From contig NC_079215.1 of the NCBI RefSeq assembly GCF_029633865.1, positions 48,755,843-48,819,842 on the forward strand: a DNA stretch of 64,000 nucleotides, written 5' to 3'. Made by a program: the position numbers and the translations under genes. The notes below the pieces were generated by a model. The model was not told the DNA's origin, did no database searches, and was given only the letters and a program-made list of their open reading frames with translations. Below are positions 21,790 through 64,000 of the stretch, piece after piece (position 1 is the stretch's first letter; every line of letters starts with the position of its first letter). This DNA comes from Lampris incognitus (taxonomy: Eukaryota > Chordata > Actinopteri > Lampriformes > Lampridae).

Positions 21790-23030
21790 CTAAATGAATC
21801 TTCATAAAGCTAAAAGGACCCTAGAGGAGGCAAAACTGCTGGTCATCAGAGATGAGAAGGATCTTGGAAAAAATTCAGTGATTACTTACTAAACACCACA
21901 ACAGAACTCAACACACCAATCAATAAAACGTGCAAAGTAACGTGCAAATTATACACAACCACGACAAGACCAGACAGTAGTCTTTCATCACCGGCCGGAG
22001 ACACTGATGATCAGCTAACAGCAAGGATTAGAGAACATGAAAAAAACAGGAATTAAAGACGTTCAGATATTCCGAACACAAATCACAGGATATGGAAAAG
22101 GATATCGACTCAGAAAATAATTTCTTCAACAACATCAACAACAACTGTCTATACTAAAGATGATCAGTTTAACATGGCCAACTCAGATCATACACCTTCC
22201 AAAACATCAAAGAATATCTAAGTCACTTCAAGTAGCCATTCAACATAATAACTATATCTGAAACATGGATTAGCCTTGAGAAAAGCGTTGACTTTGAGTT
22301 AGCCAGATACAAATGGTCTTATAAGAAAAGGAGGATCAAAAATTGAGTGGGGGGGGGGTTGCTTTGTATGTGAGCAACAGCATCAATTACAAGGTGGTAG
22401 AAGTTAGGTCAACAGCTGTTGATGATGTGCTGGAATGTATCACAACTGAAATCTGTATGGGGAAAAAATAATGTAATTGTAAATTGTATATACAGATTAC
22501 CGGGATCAAATATGGATATATTTAAGGACTGGATATAAGAAATGTATTCAAAATCAAAACAAAAGGATATTTTCATATGTGGGGATTTCAACATAGACCT
22601 GCTAAATACAAATAAACACAATAACACATAAGAATTCATTAATGCAATGTATAATTTGAGTTTATATTCTAAAATCACTAGACATAGCAGAATCTGTGCC
22701 ACCTTAATAGACAATATAGTCACAAACATTATAGAAGGCAACGCTGAAAGCGGGCTTTTAAAAAATGACATCAGTGACCATCTACCAGTTTTTACAGTCT
22801 ATGACTGTAATTTTTGGAAGAACGAAGTTCCCAAGGAAGAACAAAGTTCCCAACAACATTAAACATATAAAAGTAAGAACAGAGGAATCCATGAATGCTT
22901 TCAATAATGAATTGCTAACAAATAACTGAAATATAGTCTACAAAGAAACACGATTCTTTCCTTAACATATTTCAATCCTTTTGATAAAAATTGCCCAATA
23001 CAACACTTAAACAGTATACAAGGCTCACAA
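21790..23030 (+). pseudogene. LINE endonuclease fragment (jockey/CR1/Rex-like)
   Basis: The plus strand reads ISETWISLEKSVDFELARY at about 22255, then DIFICGDFNIDLLNTNKHN at about 22560 and ISDHLPVFTVYDCNF at about 22765. GDFN and SDH are conserved catalytic motifs of APE-type endonucleases. Numerous stops break it. It is cut at the right by the chromodomain Gypsy LTR at 23031, so its reverse transcriptase is missing. Confidence 0.7.
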
Positions 23031-23302
23031 TGACGAAGGACCCACGAAGCAGACTGACACAGGTAGTAAAAGTTCCAAAAGGGTTTAATTAGGCAAAAAG
23101 GCCGGTACATGGGACAATAATGCTGGAACGCTCACACAGGGGTAAAAACGAACTGGCAACATGAGGGAGCAAACACATGGCTTAAATACAACACATGGGG
23201 GAGACAATGACACAGGTGGAACACATTAGGGTGGGACCGGTAATCACACAAGAGGGAAACTTGACAGGAAGAGACATCTAGGTTCTGGAGCGGGTCATAA
23301 CA
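23031..23302 (-). repeat. Candidate 3' LTR of the chromodomain Gypsy element
   Basis: Bounded by TG...CA (TGACGAAGG at 23031 and GGGTCATAACA at 23302) and preceded on the minus strand by a long G run that would serve as polypurine tract. There is no second LTR to compare, so the boundaries are inferred. Confidence 0.45.
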
Positions 23303-23355
23303 GTACCCCCCCCCCCTCCCCTCCCCTACGGCCAGCACCTGACGATCCAGGATTT

Positions 23356-23703
23356 TCAAGATGCTGTTGGTGGAAATCCCTGTGAGGTCGGGGTCCATAA
23401 TGAACCTGATGGAGACCCAAGACCTCTCCTCCAGACCATAGCCCTCCCAGTCCACCAAGTACTGCAAGCCACACCCTTGATGATGCACAGCCAGGCACTT
23501 CCTAACTGTGTACACTGGGCCACCATCCACGAGCCGGGGGGGGGGGGGGTCTGGAGGCAGGGACCAAAGTGCTTTCCTTGACTGGCTTGACTCAGCTGAC
23601 ATGAAACGTGGGGTGAACTCTCATGGCCCTGGGTAATGAGCCTCACAGCAACAGGATTAACCACCTTGGACATAGGAAATGGGCCAATGAACCGAGGAGC
23701 CAA
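23356..23703 (-). pseudogene. Gypsy (chromovirus) integrase C-terminus and chromodomain
   Basis: [20 protein letters not shown] in this frame is the integrase C-terminal GPY/F-like part. In the overlapping frame 23132-23602 the chromodomain is visible: [20 protein letters not shown] then [14 protein letters not shown]. The frame change lies near 23590, close to a C/G run that may be unstable. Confidence 0.75.
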
Positions 23704-24019
23704 CTTATGAGACTCAGTGCGCAGAGGGAGGTCTCGGGTCGAGAGTCAGACCCTCTGGTCGCTCTGGTAGAAAGGTGCCGGGGTCCGATGCCGGTCAGCA
23801 GTCTTCTTATATGCCGCCGAGCTCTTGAGCAGGATCCAGCGAGCCCCGGTCAATGTCTGCCGGCAGCGACACACCAGAGCTAACACAGAGGAGATGCAGA
23901 CCTCCTCCTCCAGGGATGGAAACAGTGGAGGTTGGTAAACATAGGCACACTGGAAGGGGGACAGGCCAGAAGAGGAACAAGGTAACGTATTACGTGCCTA
24001 TTCAATCCAGATGAGATGC

Positions 24020-24544
24020 TTACTCCATGTAGAAGGGTTCTGCAAGGTCAAACACCATAGCCCAGCCTCCAACTCCTGATTTAACCTCTGTTTGTCCATT
24101 AGTCTGGGGATGGTGGCCGGATGAGAGGCTGACGGTGGTGCCGATGAGGTCACAGAATGTCCTCCAAAATTGAACCACAAACTGCGGCCCCCGGTCAGAC
24201 AGGATGTTTCTGGGGAAACCATGGAGACAGAAAACATGGTGCAACATGACCTGTGCCGTTTCCTTGGCAGAGGGAAGCTTAGGCAGGGGAATAAAGTGAA
24301 CTAATTTGGAGAAGCAATCAACCACAGTGAGGATGGTGGTATTACTTTCTGAGAGAGGCAGTCCAGTAACAAAGTCCACAGATATGTCCAGTGGTTTGGC
24401 ACAGGTAGAGGGCACAGGAGACCCATAGAGGGTGCTTGGAGGACTTGTTCCTGGAACAGGTGAGACAGGCAGCCACATACTCCTCCACCTCCTTTCCTCA
24501 CAGCCGGCCACCAGAAGTGTTGACAAATGACAAAGAGGGTGCAT
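24020..24544 (-). pseudogene. Gypsy (chromovirus) integrase core
   Basis: The 174-codon frame has [40 protein letters not shown] and [20 protein letters not shown]. These contain the first two Asp residues of the DDE core (VDFVTGLP and SDRGPQF). It changes frame near the end. Confidence 0.75.
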
Positions 24545-25476
24545 TTAACTCCAAGATGACAGGAAAGGAGAGAGGTATGGGCCCAGTGAATGACCTGCGA
24601 ACACAGCACGGAAGGCACAAAACTGATTTGGGGGAACCCCCACCTCCCAGGCACAATTAAGCCTTTTAAGGCCTCTTTAACCCTGTTTTCTATCTCCCTT
24701 GTAACTGCTCCCAAGAAACAGATAGCAAGAAGGATGGGAGAATTGGCCTTGGGTTCAGACTCAGGGGAAAATAGTCTGGAAAGAGCATCTGGCTTAACAT
24801 TTTTAGACTCAGGGCGACATGATAGGGAGAAATTAAATCTATTAAAGAATAGAGCCCACCTAGCTTGTTGGGTGTTGAGTCTCTTGGCAGACTTCAGGTA
24901 TTCGAGGTTTTTGTGATCAGTCCTGACAAAAAATGGTTGCTCTGCCCCCTCTAGCCAATATCTCCACTCTACCAAGGCCATCTTGATGGCTAGTAGCTCC
25001 GTCTCCCTCATCATAATTTTTTTTTCTGCTGGTGAAAGTTTTTTAGACAGAAAGGCACAAGGGTGTAGTCTTTTGTCTTTGACAGACCCCTGAGAGAGGA
25101 TGGCTCGATACCACAAACTGGAGACCAGGATCAGGAAGGGTGGTAAATGCCATCTTAAGTCTCTGAAAGGCTCAGCCTGTGGATTTGAGGAAAATGTAAA
25201 CTTGGCAGAAGTTAGGGCATGCAATGGAGCAGCAACAGTACTGAAGTTTCTGATGAACTTTCTGTAAAAGTTAGCAAAACCCAAAAACCTCTGTAGCTCC
25301 TTTCTTGATCCAGGAGTGGGCCACTCCTGAACCGTAAGAACCTTCTCTGGATCCATTTTCACCTCCCCCGCAGACACAATGAATGCCAAAAATGACACAA
25401 TAGAAACATGAATTTCACACTTCTCAGGTTTAACGTAAAGCTGATTGTCCAGGAGGCACTGGAGCACCTGTTGCAC
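24301..25476 (-). pseudogene. Gypsy (chromovirus) reverse transcriptase end, RNase H and integrase start
   Basis: The 391-codon frame contains VLTVQEWPTPGSRKELQRFL and GFANFYRKFIRNFSTVAAPL (RT thumb/connection), then TELLAIKMALVEWRYWLEGA and VRTDHKNLEYLKSAKRLNTQ (RNase H with TDH). It continues into the integrase zinc-binding region ([20 protein letters not shown]). The RT catalytic centre lies upstream and is missing. The protein then shifts frame into 24020-24544. Confidence 0.8.
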
Positions 25477-25489
25477 ATGTCTCTCTGTT

Positions 25490-25735
25490 CGGGGGGGGGG
25501 ACTGGGGAGAATAGCGTCATCCTCCCACGCGCTATGTCCCCCTGGTGAAACTCCTCACTGTCAGGTGAAAAGAAGTGGCTGGCGACTCCACATGTATCAG
25601 AGGAAGCATGTGGTAGCCTGCAGCCCTCCCCGGATTGGCAGAGGGGGTGGAGCAGCGACTGGGATGGCTCGGAAGAGTGGGGTAATTGGCCAAGTACAAT
25701 TGGGGAGAAAAGGGGGAGGGTATTTATTCATTTAT
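25490..25735 (+). mobile_element. Long tRNA-derived SINE, copy 2 (plus orientation, head missing)
   Basis: It reads GGTGAAACTCCTCACTGTCA, GACTCCACATGTATCAGAGG, CAGCCCTCCCCGGATTGGCA and the tail CAATTGGGGAGAAAAGGGGG. This is the body and tail of the SINE family in the opposite orientation to the other eight copies. It adjoins the Gypsy reverse transcriptase. Confidence 0.8.
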
Positions 25736-25892
25736 AATTCTACTTAATAATCTGAGATACTTGTGGTAAAATGTCCCCAAATTATATCAGAAAGGATTTG
25801 CTGTTGAGTTTTACTGATGTATCTTTGATGTACAAGCATCGGGTTTAGGTAAATTTGAGGATTACACCATTGCTTCCCTTACCGAATCATCA

Positions 25893-25966
25893 GAATAATA
25901 CTCAGAATCATGTTTATTGGCCACGTAGGTTTGCACATACATGGAACTTGACTCCGAATTGAAATC
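25893..25966 (-). repeat. LINE 3' tail with GATTCT-type repeats
   Basis: On the minus strand GGAGTCAAGTTCCATGTATG, then TGGCCAATAAACATGATTCT ending in GAGTATTATTCTGATGATTC. It matches the plus-strand copy at 41290-41360. Confidence 0.65.
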
Positions 25967-26039
25967 CCTCTGTAAATTCAAATAAACCTTGCAAATAGAC
26001 AGGCGTGGGTTACACAGAGTCATTTTCATGCCATGGTGA

Positions 26040-27712
26040 CTGTTTTATTTCAACAGTTTGTACATAACAATTGCAGATAAGACACTTCAGCAGTGGACAC
26101 TGTAGGCCTAAAATACAGCCACATAAAATAGGCATACTTCTAAATGACAGATTCATGTCACAGTGCAGCCAAAGCCATTTTATTGCCATGTTCTGCTTAG
26201 AGTAACGTCAAAATACTGGACACTCCATTATAATGCAAGAACTGCAAAATAACAGTGAATTTGTGAAAAGAGCTCACACAGACCAACAGCTTGTTTTGTT
26301 TTTGTTTTGTTTATAAAATGGTATAAGCAGCTTCAGAATATGATTATTTGTAAGTCCAACAAAGAAATGAAATAGTGGGTACGGGTAAATAAGTTATATT
26401 GCTCCACAATTTAGTTTAATTTAGGAAGACAGTTGACAACCATACCAAATAAAATAACTGAAATGCAACCATTGCCAGGGAACAAATAAACGAGAGAAAA
26501 AAAACCCCTACATTTTAGAATAAAACATTATGTTGGCAAAATTTTCCCACCATGCTAGTCTGCTTGCCCTACAAAGCATTGTGCTCTGCACGTTTTATTA
26601 GAAGTACGTCTAAGCTACCGGGAGCTCTACCTTGGTAAAACTGTATAAAATTTATGTTAAAGTACTGTCAGAAAAAAGAGGTGAGTGGCACATGAATACA
26701 AATTATTTCATTATATATATATACAACATTTACAGATAATGCAAATAAGTCTGATGTGGACTCAAGTACAACCTCAAAAAAACTTGCAAAGCTACGGTAT
26801 AGCAACATCGTCTCGACAAACGTGTCTTTGAAAGGCACGGACAGAAGTAAAGGTGAACCATGCAAAAGAAAACAAACTTCTGTTTTTGTGCAAGGAAGCA
26901 AAACTCAAGTTTAAAACAATTACATAATACAGCAGATTGTATTCCCCCGCCCCCGCCCCCGCCAAAATGCCCTCTTTCTATTACAGTAAAGAATACTGTA
27001 TACGTGTATTACAACATATCTCAAAGTTATTGTATGGGGAATTTATACACAAAAAGCCTTTTGGCCTCACGTATGAGAGAAATACCAAGTGATACATTCA
27101 TGATATTTACAGTGTGAGCGCTTCTAGCACACAAACTACAATCCACAACCTACAGGCTTCAATGTGATTACTACGCCAGTACCAAAACGTGAGTTTGTTT
27201 GTGCATACTTACACCCTTTGTAGTACCCTATTGTATATTGAAATTGAGTCAAGTATATTTTTTTGAACAGATTTCACTGACACATAAGAGGAGTTCGGTT
27301 AACCACGTTACGGTTAGCCATTGGAAATAACCCGAATCCAGACGATCCAATCACACCTAGTAAAATCCAGAATACTTTCTTTACATTCGAATCGTTACAT
27401 TCCTGCGCATCATCACGTAGTCTTAAGCCAGCTACAATGTACCTTTTTTCAAGCTTTCTCTAATGAGCTGCAACCATAGAAGCTACTGTTTAAATTCACT
27501 CCTCGGTTGTAACTTCCATTCTTTTAAAGGGACATTTTAACCAAATAAGAAACACAAAAAAGAAAAGAAGAAGAAAAAAACCTGCCAAAAGACATCTCTG
27601 CAAAACACCCCCTTAAAAAAAAAAAATCAATTAACAAACAAAGCCCCTTGGTCACTGGCCAACCTAGTGCAAGACCAGATTCCTTACCTCTTAAGGCAAG
27701 ACAGTTTTGTTT

Positions 27713-27774
<62 letters not shown>

Positions 27775-28649
27775 GTGAACATCTTCCCCTATCTCTCTGT
27801 ACTTCCTGCCTCTCCTTTCGCTTTCCTTCTTCCTTAACGCCATTATTTCTTCTCTTCTCTTCTTTAATTCATTTTCTTTTTACTACATGCCTGTCTACGT
27901 GCCTCGTGAACATGCTTCTTCTTCCTGCATCCATCTGAATTAGGGCCATAACGTCTTCAGAGGAGATGGGATGACCGAGGTCAGAGAACAGACAAGTTAT
28001 GGGTCAGGGGTTAGTCTCTGTCTCACTGGTTTTTCCCTGCACATTTTTCTTTCCATAATGTACCAAACTGTTTGTGGATATGACACCTTATGATCATGAT
28101 ACAGTAGAGCACACGCTAGGTTTGTTAAATTGTTCCAGTTTTCATATTAAAGTACTTACGTCCAGTGTAATATATCAATATATTGATGTCACTGATCTTC
28201 AAAGCATGCTAAGCACAAGATATATATATATAAAAAAAAAACTGGCCAGTGATGTCTTCTGAGATCAAAGCTACGAAAGTGACATCACGAAGCAGTGGAG
28301 AGAAAGAAGAAGAAGGGAACACAAATAGGGTAGACCAGTTTGAGAGTCACAGTAGTATTTCAGCCAATGAGTGATGCTGTCAGAAAAAAAAGTCCCTTCA
28401 GTTCAGTGTGGGAATCCCCTCGAATCTCTAATGAGTACCAATGAGTCGGAAAAAATGTTGTTTGACCCTTCAGCAGTGTGTGTGTGTGTGTGTGTGTGTG
28501 TGGGGGGGGGGGGGTACGTGTCCATTTATCTGTTCTAGTTTCCCAGTGTGTTTCCAGTTCCTCTTCCATACCGATCCCTTCCTCAAAGTGGATCTGAGAT
28601 GATTCACAATATAGTTCCTATAATGTTTCTTACTTCAGCTGAGTCGTTG
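26040..28649 (-). other. rab11fip4: Probable rab11fip4 3' UTR
   Basis: About 2.6 kb follows the stop codon with no recognisable transposon and A/T-rich character. It includes a (CT)n run at 27716-27771 (GA on the transcript) and a TG/oligo-G run at 28478-28513. Minus-strand AATAAA motifs occur at 26044-26049 and 26164-26169. Where transcription really ends is inferred. A LINE tail begins at about 25966. Confidence 0.45.
27716..27771. repeat. (CT)n microsatellite
   Basis: About 28 uninterrupted CT units within the probable rab11fip4 3' UTR; the transcript would read GA. Confidence 0.95.
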
Positions 28650-60420
<31,771 letters not shown>

Positions 60421-60747
60421 CTAAAGGACCAGAAGGGAAATAAAGCGAAAAAGGGCAGGGTGGAAAAGGAACGACACCAGCGGCCAAGGGAAAAGGAAGG
60501 GTGAGAAAAAGAAAGTAAGAAATTTATGTGTATTTACAAATGGATATACTTGTTTTTAAATGAAATCACAGAAATGTGCACAACAACCACGCAAAGCTCC
60601 TTTCTTAGCTTTATGTATCCAATCAAGAGAACCGTTATTAGCTTTAACTTTGAACAGTTCAAAACAAATATTGGTTTTGTTGCCAAAATCCTCATTTCCG
60701 TATCCACATCCCCAACCTTGCCCAATGCACATTTTTGCATTTTTTTT

Positions 60748-61194
60748 GCACCCCCCCCCCCCATTTTTTACTCCACAATTGGATCCGGCCAATTACCCCA
60801 CTCTTCCCGAGTCGTCCCGGTCGCTGCTGCACCCTCTCTGCCAATCCGGGGAGGGCTGCAGACTACCACATGCCTCCTCTGATAGAAGCGGCTGGAGTCG
60901 CCAGCGACTTCTTTTCACCTGACAGTGAGGAGTTTCACCAGGAGGATGTAGCGCGTGGGAGGATCACGCTATTCCCCACAGCCCCCCCAACCCCTGAACA
61001 GGCACCTCAACCAACCAGAGGAGGCACTAGTGCAGCAACCTGGACACATACCCACATCCGGCTTCCCACCCGCAGACATGGCCAATTGTGTCTGTAGGGA
61101 TGCCCGACCAAGCTGGAGGCAACACAGGGATTCGAACCGGAGATCCCTGTGTTGGTAGGCAATGGAATAGACCGCCACGCTACCCGGACGCCCA
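60748..61194 (-). mobile_element. Long tRNA-derived SINE, copy 8
   Basis: C-run tail (60751-60762), full body and head (TGTTGGTAGGCAATGGAATA, GACCGCCACGCTACCCGGAC). A small insertion (AAGCGGCTGGAGTCGCC) lies in the body. Confidence 0.88.
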
Positions 61195-62129
61195 GTAAGC
61201 TCCGTTTTCCCTGTAAAACCTGAAATATTGAAGACCCTGAGGTTTCACTCAACATCAGTGTGTTATGGAAATCGGTAAACCTCTCGTTGACTGTTAATGA
61301 AGCTCCACCATCATTTACTACTCAGTGACATCATCGAGAGGCGAGCGCCCTGGCTCTACTGTATATTCTAATGCAGTTTAGCTAGCGGGCACATTTTGTT
61401 TGACTTACAAGTCAAGACAGGATAATGACACAAGGAGACACGTGGATTCCTTCATTATTTCAAGTGCTCCAAAGTTCACATAGGGGGGGGTCTGGAGGGC
61501 TTAAGGGGTGAGAGGTCATGAGGTCATGTGTCGAAGGTCACGAGTCCTCCCCTTTTCAGCCTCACTCGCTAAATAGCTGTAATGTAGTCTCATGCAAATA
61601 GGATATGGGCCTTATCTCAGCATGACAACAAATGAAATACCAGAGGGAAGGATGAAGAGGCGGAGAGGATTAGGAGAATGTAAAAGAGGGAAAGGGAAGA
61701 GAAGAGCTAAACAGGGGTGCTTGACAGTAAACATATAACAACAATGTATGCATGTGGAAAAATTCACAGGCAAAAGAATGCAATGTAAGGCATATTGGTC
61801 CCATCAGTCAGGTTACAGTAAAGCTTTATGTTTTTATGATTTCATTTTATTATTATTATTATTGTTATTTATTATATTTCATTATTTTATTTTTTAACAA
61901 CAAAACTAAAACTAATAAGATCCTTTAAAAGAGGTTTGTAGTTCTATTTATTTTAAAACCATTCAGGAAACTATATCACTGCTGTTTCTTTCTTTTCTAA
62001 TTTTGGACAATTAAAAGAAGTTTGTCATTTAAGAAATTTGTATTTTTGCAATAAAATATTAATTTATCTATTTAGTCGTGTTAATTCTCTAAAGTGATGT
62101 TGCAGATTTAAATATAATGTAATATTTTA
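61195..62129. other. No gene seen
   Basis: Upstream rab11fip4 intron; TTATT-rich near 61846-61900. No exon with a compatible phase was found. Confidence 0.4.
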
Positions 62130-63215
62130 AACTGTACCCCGGAGCACTCTGTGGGGGTTACTGCGGGAGTATGGGGTACCGGGGCAGTTGCTACAAGCCA
62201 ACCGGTCCTTGCATAACCAAAGTGAGCGCTGTGTCCACATTCTTGGCACAAAGTCAAACACGTTTTCGGTGGGTGTTGGACTCCGCCAAGGTTGGCCCTT
62301 GTCTCCGATTCTGTTTGTGATATTCATGGACAGGATCTCAAGGCACAGCCAAGGTGAGGAGTGTGTCTGTTTTGGGAACCTCAGAAATGCATCTCTGCTT
62401 TTCACAGATGATGTGGTTTTGTTGGCTTCATCAGAATGCGACCTTCAGCGCGCACTGGGGCGGTTTGCAGCTGAGTGTGAAATGACTGGGATGAGAGTCA
62501 GCACCTCCAAGTCTGAGGCCATGGTTCTCTACCAGAAAATGGTGGATTGCTCCCTCCGGGTTGGGGATGAGTTGTTGCCTCAAGTGAAGGAGTTCAAGTA
62601 TCTTGGGGTCTTGTTCACAAGTGAGGGTAGGATGGAGTGGGAGACTGACAGGCAGATTGGTGCAGCATCAACAGTACTGCGGACGTTGTACCAGACCATT
62701 GTGGTGAAGAAGGAGCTGAGCTGGAAGGCAACACTCTCAATTTACCAGTCAATCTTCATTCCAACCCTCACCTATGGTCATGAGCTTTGGGTAGTGAGCG
62801 AAAGGGTGAGATCACGGATACAAGTGGCTGAAATGAGTTTCCTCCGTAGGGTGTCTGGGCTCAGCCTTAGAGATAGGGCGAGGAGCTTGGACATCCGGAG
62901 GGAGCTTGGAGTAGAGCCGCTGCTCCTTCACATCGAAAGGAGCCAGTTGAGATGGTTCGGGCATCTGATTAGGATGCCTTCTGGGCGCCGTCCTTTGGAG
63001 GTTTACCGGGCACGGCCAACTGGGAGGAGACCCCGGGATAGACCCATTACTCACTGGAGGAACTACATGTCCAATCTGGCCTGGGAACGCCTTGGGATCC
63101 CCCAGGAGGAGCTGGAGAGTGTTGCTGGGGAGAGGGACGTCTGGAGTGCCCTACTTAGCTTGCTGCCACCCTGGAAAAGCGGCTGATGATGAATGAATGA
63201 ATGAATGAATTTTAA
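62130..63215 (+). mobile_element. LINE 3' fragment with open reverse transcriptase frame
   Basis: It starts near GGAGCACTCTGTGGGGGTTA and ends with a TGAATGAATGAATGAATGAA tail, a target-primed 3' end. It is 5' truncated. The clade (RTE/L2/Nimb-like) is not certain. Confidence 0.8.
62188..63186 (+). CDS. LINE reverse transcriptase C-terminal part, 332 codons open
   Basis: GVGLRQGWPLSPILFVIFMD is RT motif B and LLFTDDVVLLASS is motif C (FTDD in place of YADD). VKEFKYLGVLFTSEGRMEWE is the thumb-side block. The C-terminal GRRPLEVYRARPTGRRPRDR and WERLGIPQEELESVAGERDV are familiar from fish LINEs. The frame has no stop up to TGA at 63184-63186, but the N-terminal RT motifs and the endonuclease are missing. 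Confidence 0.85.
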   Translation: MLQANRSLHNQSERCVHILGTKSNTFSVGVGLRQGWPLSPILFVIFMDRISRHSQGEECVCFGNLRNASLLFTDDVVLLASSECDLQRALGRFAAECEMTGMRVSTSKSEAMVLYQKMVDCSLRVGDELLPQVKEFKYLGVLFTSEGRMEWETDRQIGAASTVLRTLYQTIVVKKELSWKATLSIYQSIFIPTLTYGHELWVVSERVRSRIQVAEMSFLRRVSGLSLRDRARSLDIRRELGVEPLLLHIERSQLRWFGHLIRMPSGRRPLEVYRARPTGRRPRDRPITHWRNYMSNLAWERLGIPQEELESVAGERDVWSALLSLLPPWKSG

Positions 63216-63517
63216 ACTGGTGGGCAGTGATATGAAGCTTCCTGTAATTTTCTAAATTCTTTCTAAACATTGCCTTTCTTTCACAGACCACCAACCCTTT
63301 TCAAGGGTACACAAAGTACATGATAAGTGTTGTGTTGATCATGAACTGGCCTGGATTGATGGGTCGGTACTGACTGAATATAATGGAGTCCTGGTGAGTC
63401 AAACAGAGTTTTGAATGACAGCCACATTTCCCCCTCTTACATCAACCTCATCACTGCTAGAGTGAGAAATTCTTTGCAAATTGAGTTATGTATTATGTAA
63501 CTCCTGTTTTTCATTTT

Positions 63518-63982
63518 CTTTTTTTTTAAACCCCCCCCTTTTTCTCCCCAATTGTATCCAGCCAATTACCCCACTCTTCCGAGCCATCCCAGTCGCTACT
63601 CCACCCCCTCTGCCAAGGGGGTGGAGCAGCGACAAGGGGTCTGCAAACTACCACATGCCTCCTCCGATACATGTGGAGCCGCCAGCCACTTCTTTTCACC
63701 TGACACTGAGGAGTTTTGCCAGGGGGACGTACTGCATGGGAGGATCACATTATTCCCCCAGTTCCCCTACCCCCCCCGCCCCTGAAGAGGTGCCACGACC
63801 AACCACAGGAGGTGCTATTGCAGCGAGCAGGACACATACCCACATCTGGCTTCCCACTTGCAGAAACGGCCAATTGTGTCTGTAGGGACATTTGACCAAG
63901 CCGGAGGTAACACGGGGACTTGAATCGGCGATCCCCATGTTGGCAGGCAACAGAATAGACTGCCACGCTACCTGGACACCCC
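63518..63982 (-). mobile_element. Long tRNA-derived SINE, copy 9
   Basis: C-run tail at 63532-63539, full body and head (GGGGACTTGAATCGGCGATC). A short duplicated GGGGGTGGAGCAGCGACAAG in inverse orientation is inserted near 63618. Confidence 0.88.
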
Positions 63983-64000
63983 TTTTTAATATCATACATA

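Larger units (their letters stand above)
23031..25489 (-). mobile_element. Chromodomain Ty3/Gypsy retrotransposon, 5' truncated
   Basis: From the right it encodes reverse transcriptase end, RNase H, integrase and chromodomain on the minus strand, then a G/C-run polypurine-like tract (23306-23331) and a candidate 3' LTR (23031-23302, TG...CA). The right side is cut where a SINE copy begins at about 25490, so gag, protease and the 5' LTR are absent. Confidence 0.8.

Noticed and set aside
1..28649. miR-193/miR-365 genes, which neighbour RAB11FIP4 in mammals
   Set aside because: I looked for the mature miR-193 and miR-365 sequences by eye and did not see them; a proper search would be needed to exclude them.

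Overview
The window is nuclear DNA of a teleost fish. I infer this from spliced vertebrate exons, long CA/TG, GA and ATCT microsatellites, and a dense mixture of fish-type transposons (Tc1, hAT, Tigger, Gypsy, Penelope-like, several LINE clades and tRNA-derived SINEs). There is no bacterial gene organisation. I cannot name the species.

Two host genes are supported, both on the minus strand. The larger is the 3' part of rab11fip4 (Rab11 family-interacting protein 4). Twelve coding exons run from 60420 down to the stop codon at 28650. All splice junctions are GT-AG with matching phases. Together they give 530 codons plus stop, covering all but the N-terminal part of the protein, which must lie beyond the right edge. 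Exon 12 carries the Rab11-binding motif. The likely 3' UTR runs to about 26040. The second gene lies at 6641-8071. Three phase-compatible exons give the last ~268 residues of a protein I could not identify, with a basic, Ser/Gly-rich nuclear-looking segment and an acidic C-terminus.

Most of the rest is transposon. Region 1250-3030 is a nested stack (hAT-like repeat, Tigger, fold-back). Region 3430-4826 is a LINE split by a short hAT element. Region 10010-14345 is a decayed Ty3/Gypsy provirus holding a SINE with a perfect 13-bp target duplication. A THAP-domain relic (14470-14790) and an L1-type LINE (14900-19500) follow. Region 19540-21420 is a second fragment of the first Gypsy family, interrupted by a short Penelope-like element with a hammerhead-ribozyme-like sequence. 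A LINE endonuclease fragment (21790-23030) is cut by a chromodomain Gypsy element (23031-25489).

Inside rab11fip4 the introns hold three Tc1-like transposons, one with an intact 347-codon transposase (53833-54876). They also hold a hAT element with terminal inverted repeats and a perfect 8-bp duplication (48937-50097), a second Penelope-like element with inverted arms (41771-42604), a 258-bp tandem duplication (55922-56340) and a 1.1-kb ATGT array. One ~450-bp tRNA-derived SINE family occurs nine times, eight in the same orientation as the host genes. An L2/RTE-type LINE fragment with an open 332-codon frame lies at 62130-63215.

Nothing here amounts to a new multi-gene system. The observations most worth following are the hammerhead-like Penelope element, the intact Tc1 transposase, UG-tract-flanked exon 5, the 36-bp exon 4 and the unidentified gene at 6641-8071.
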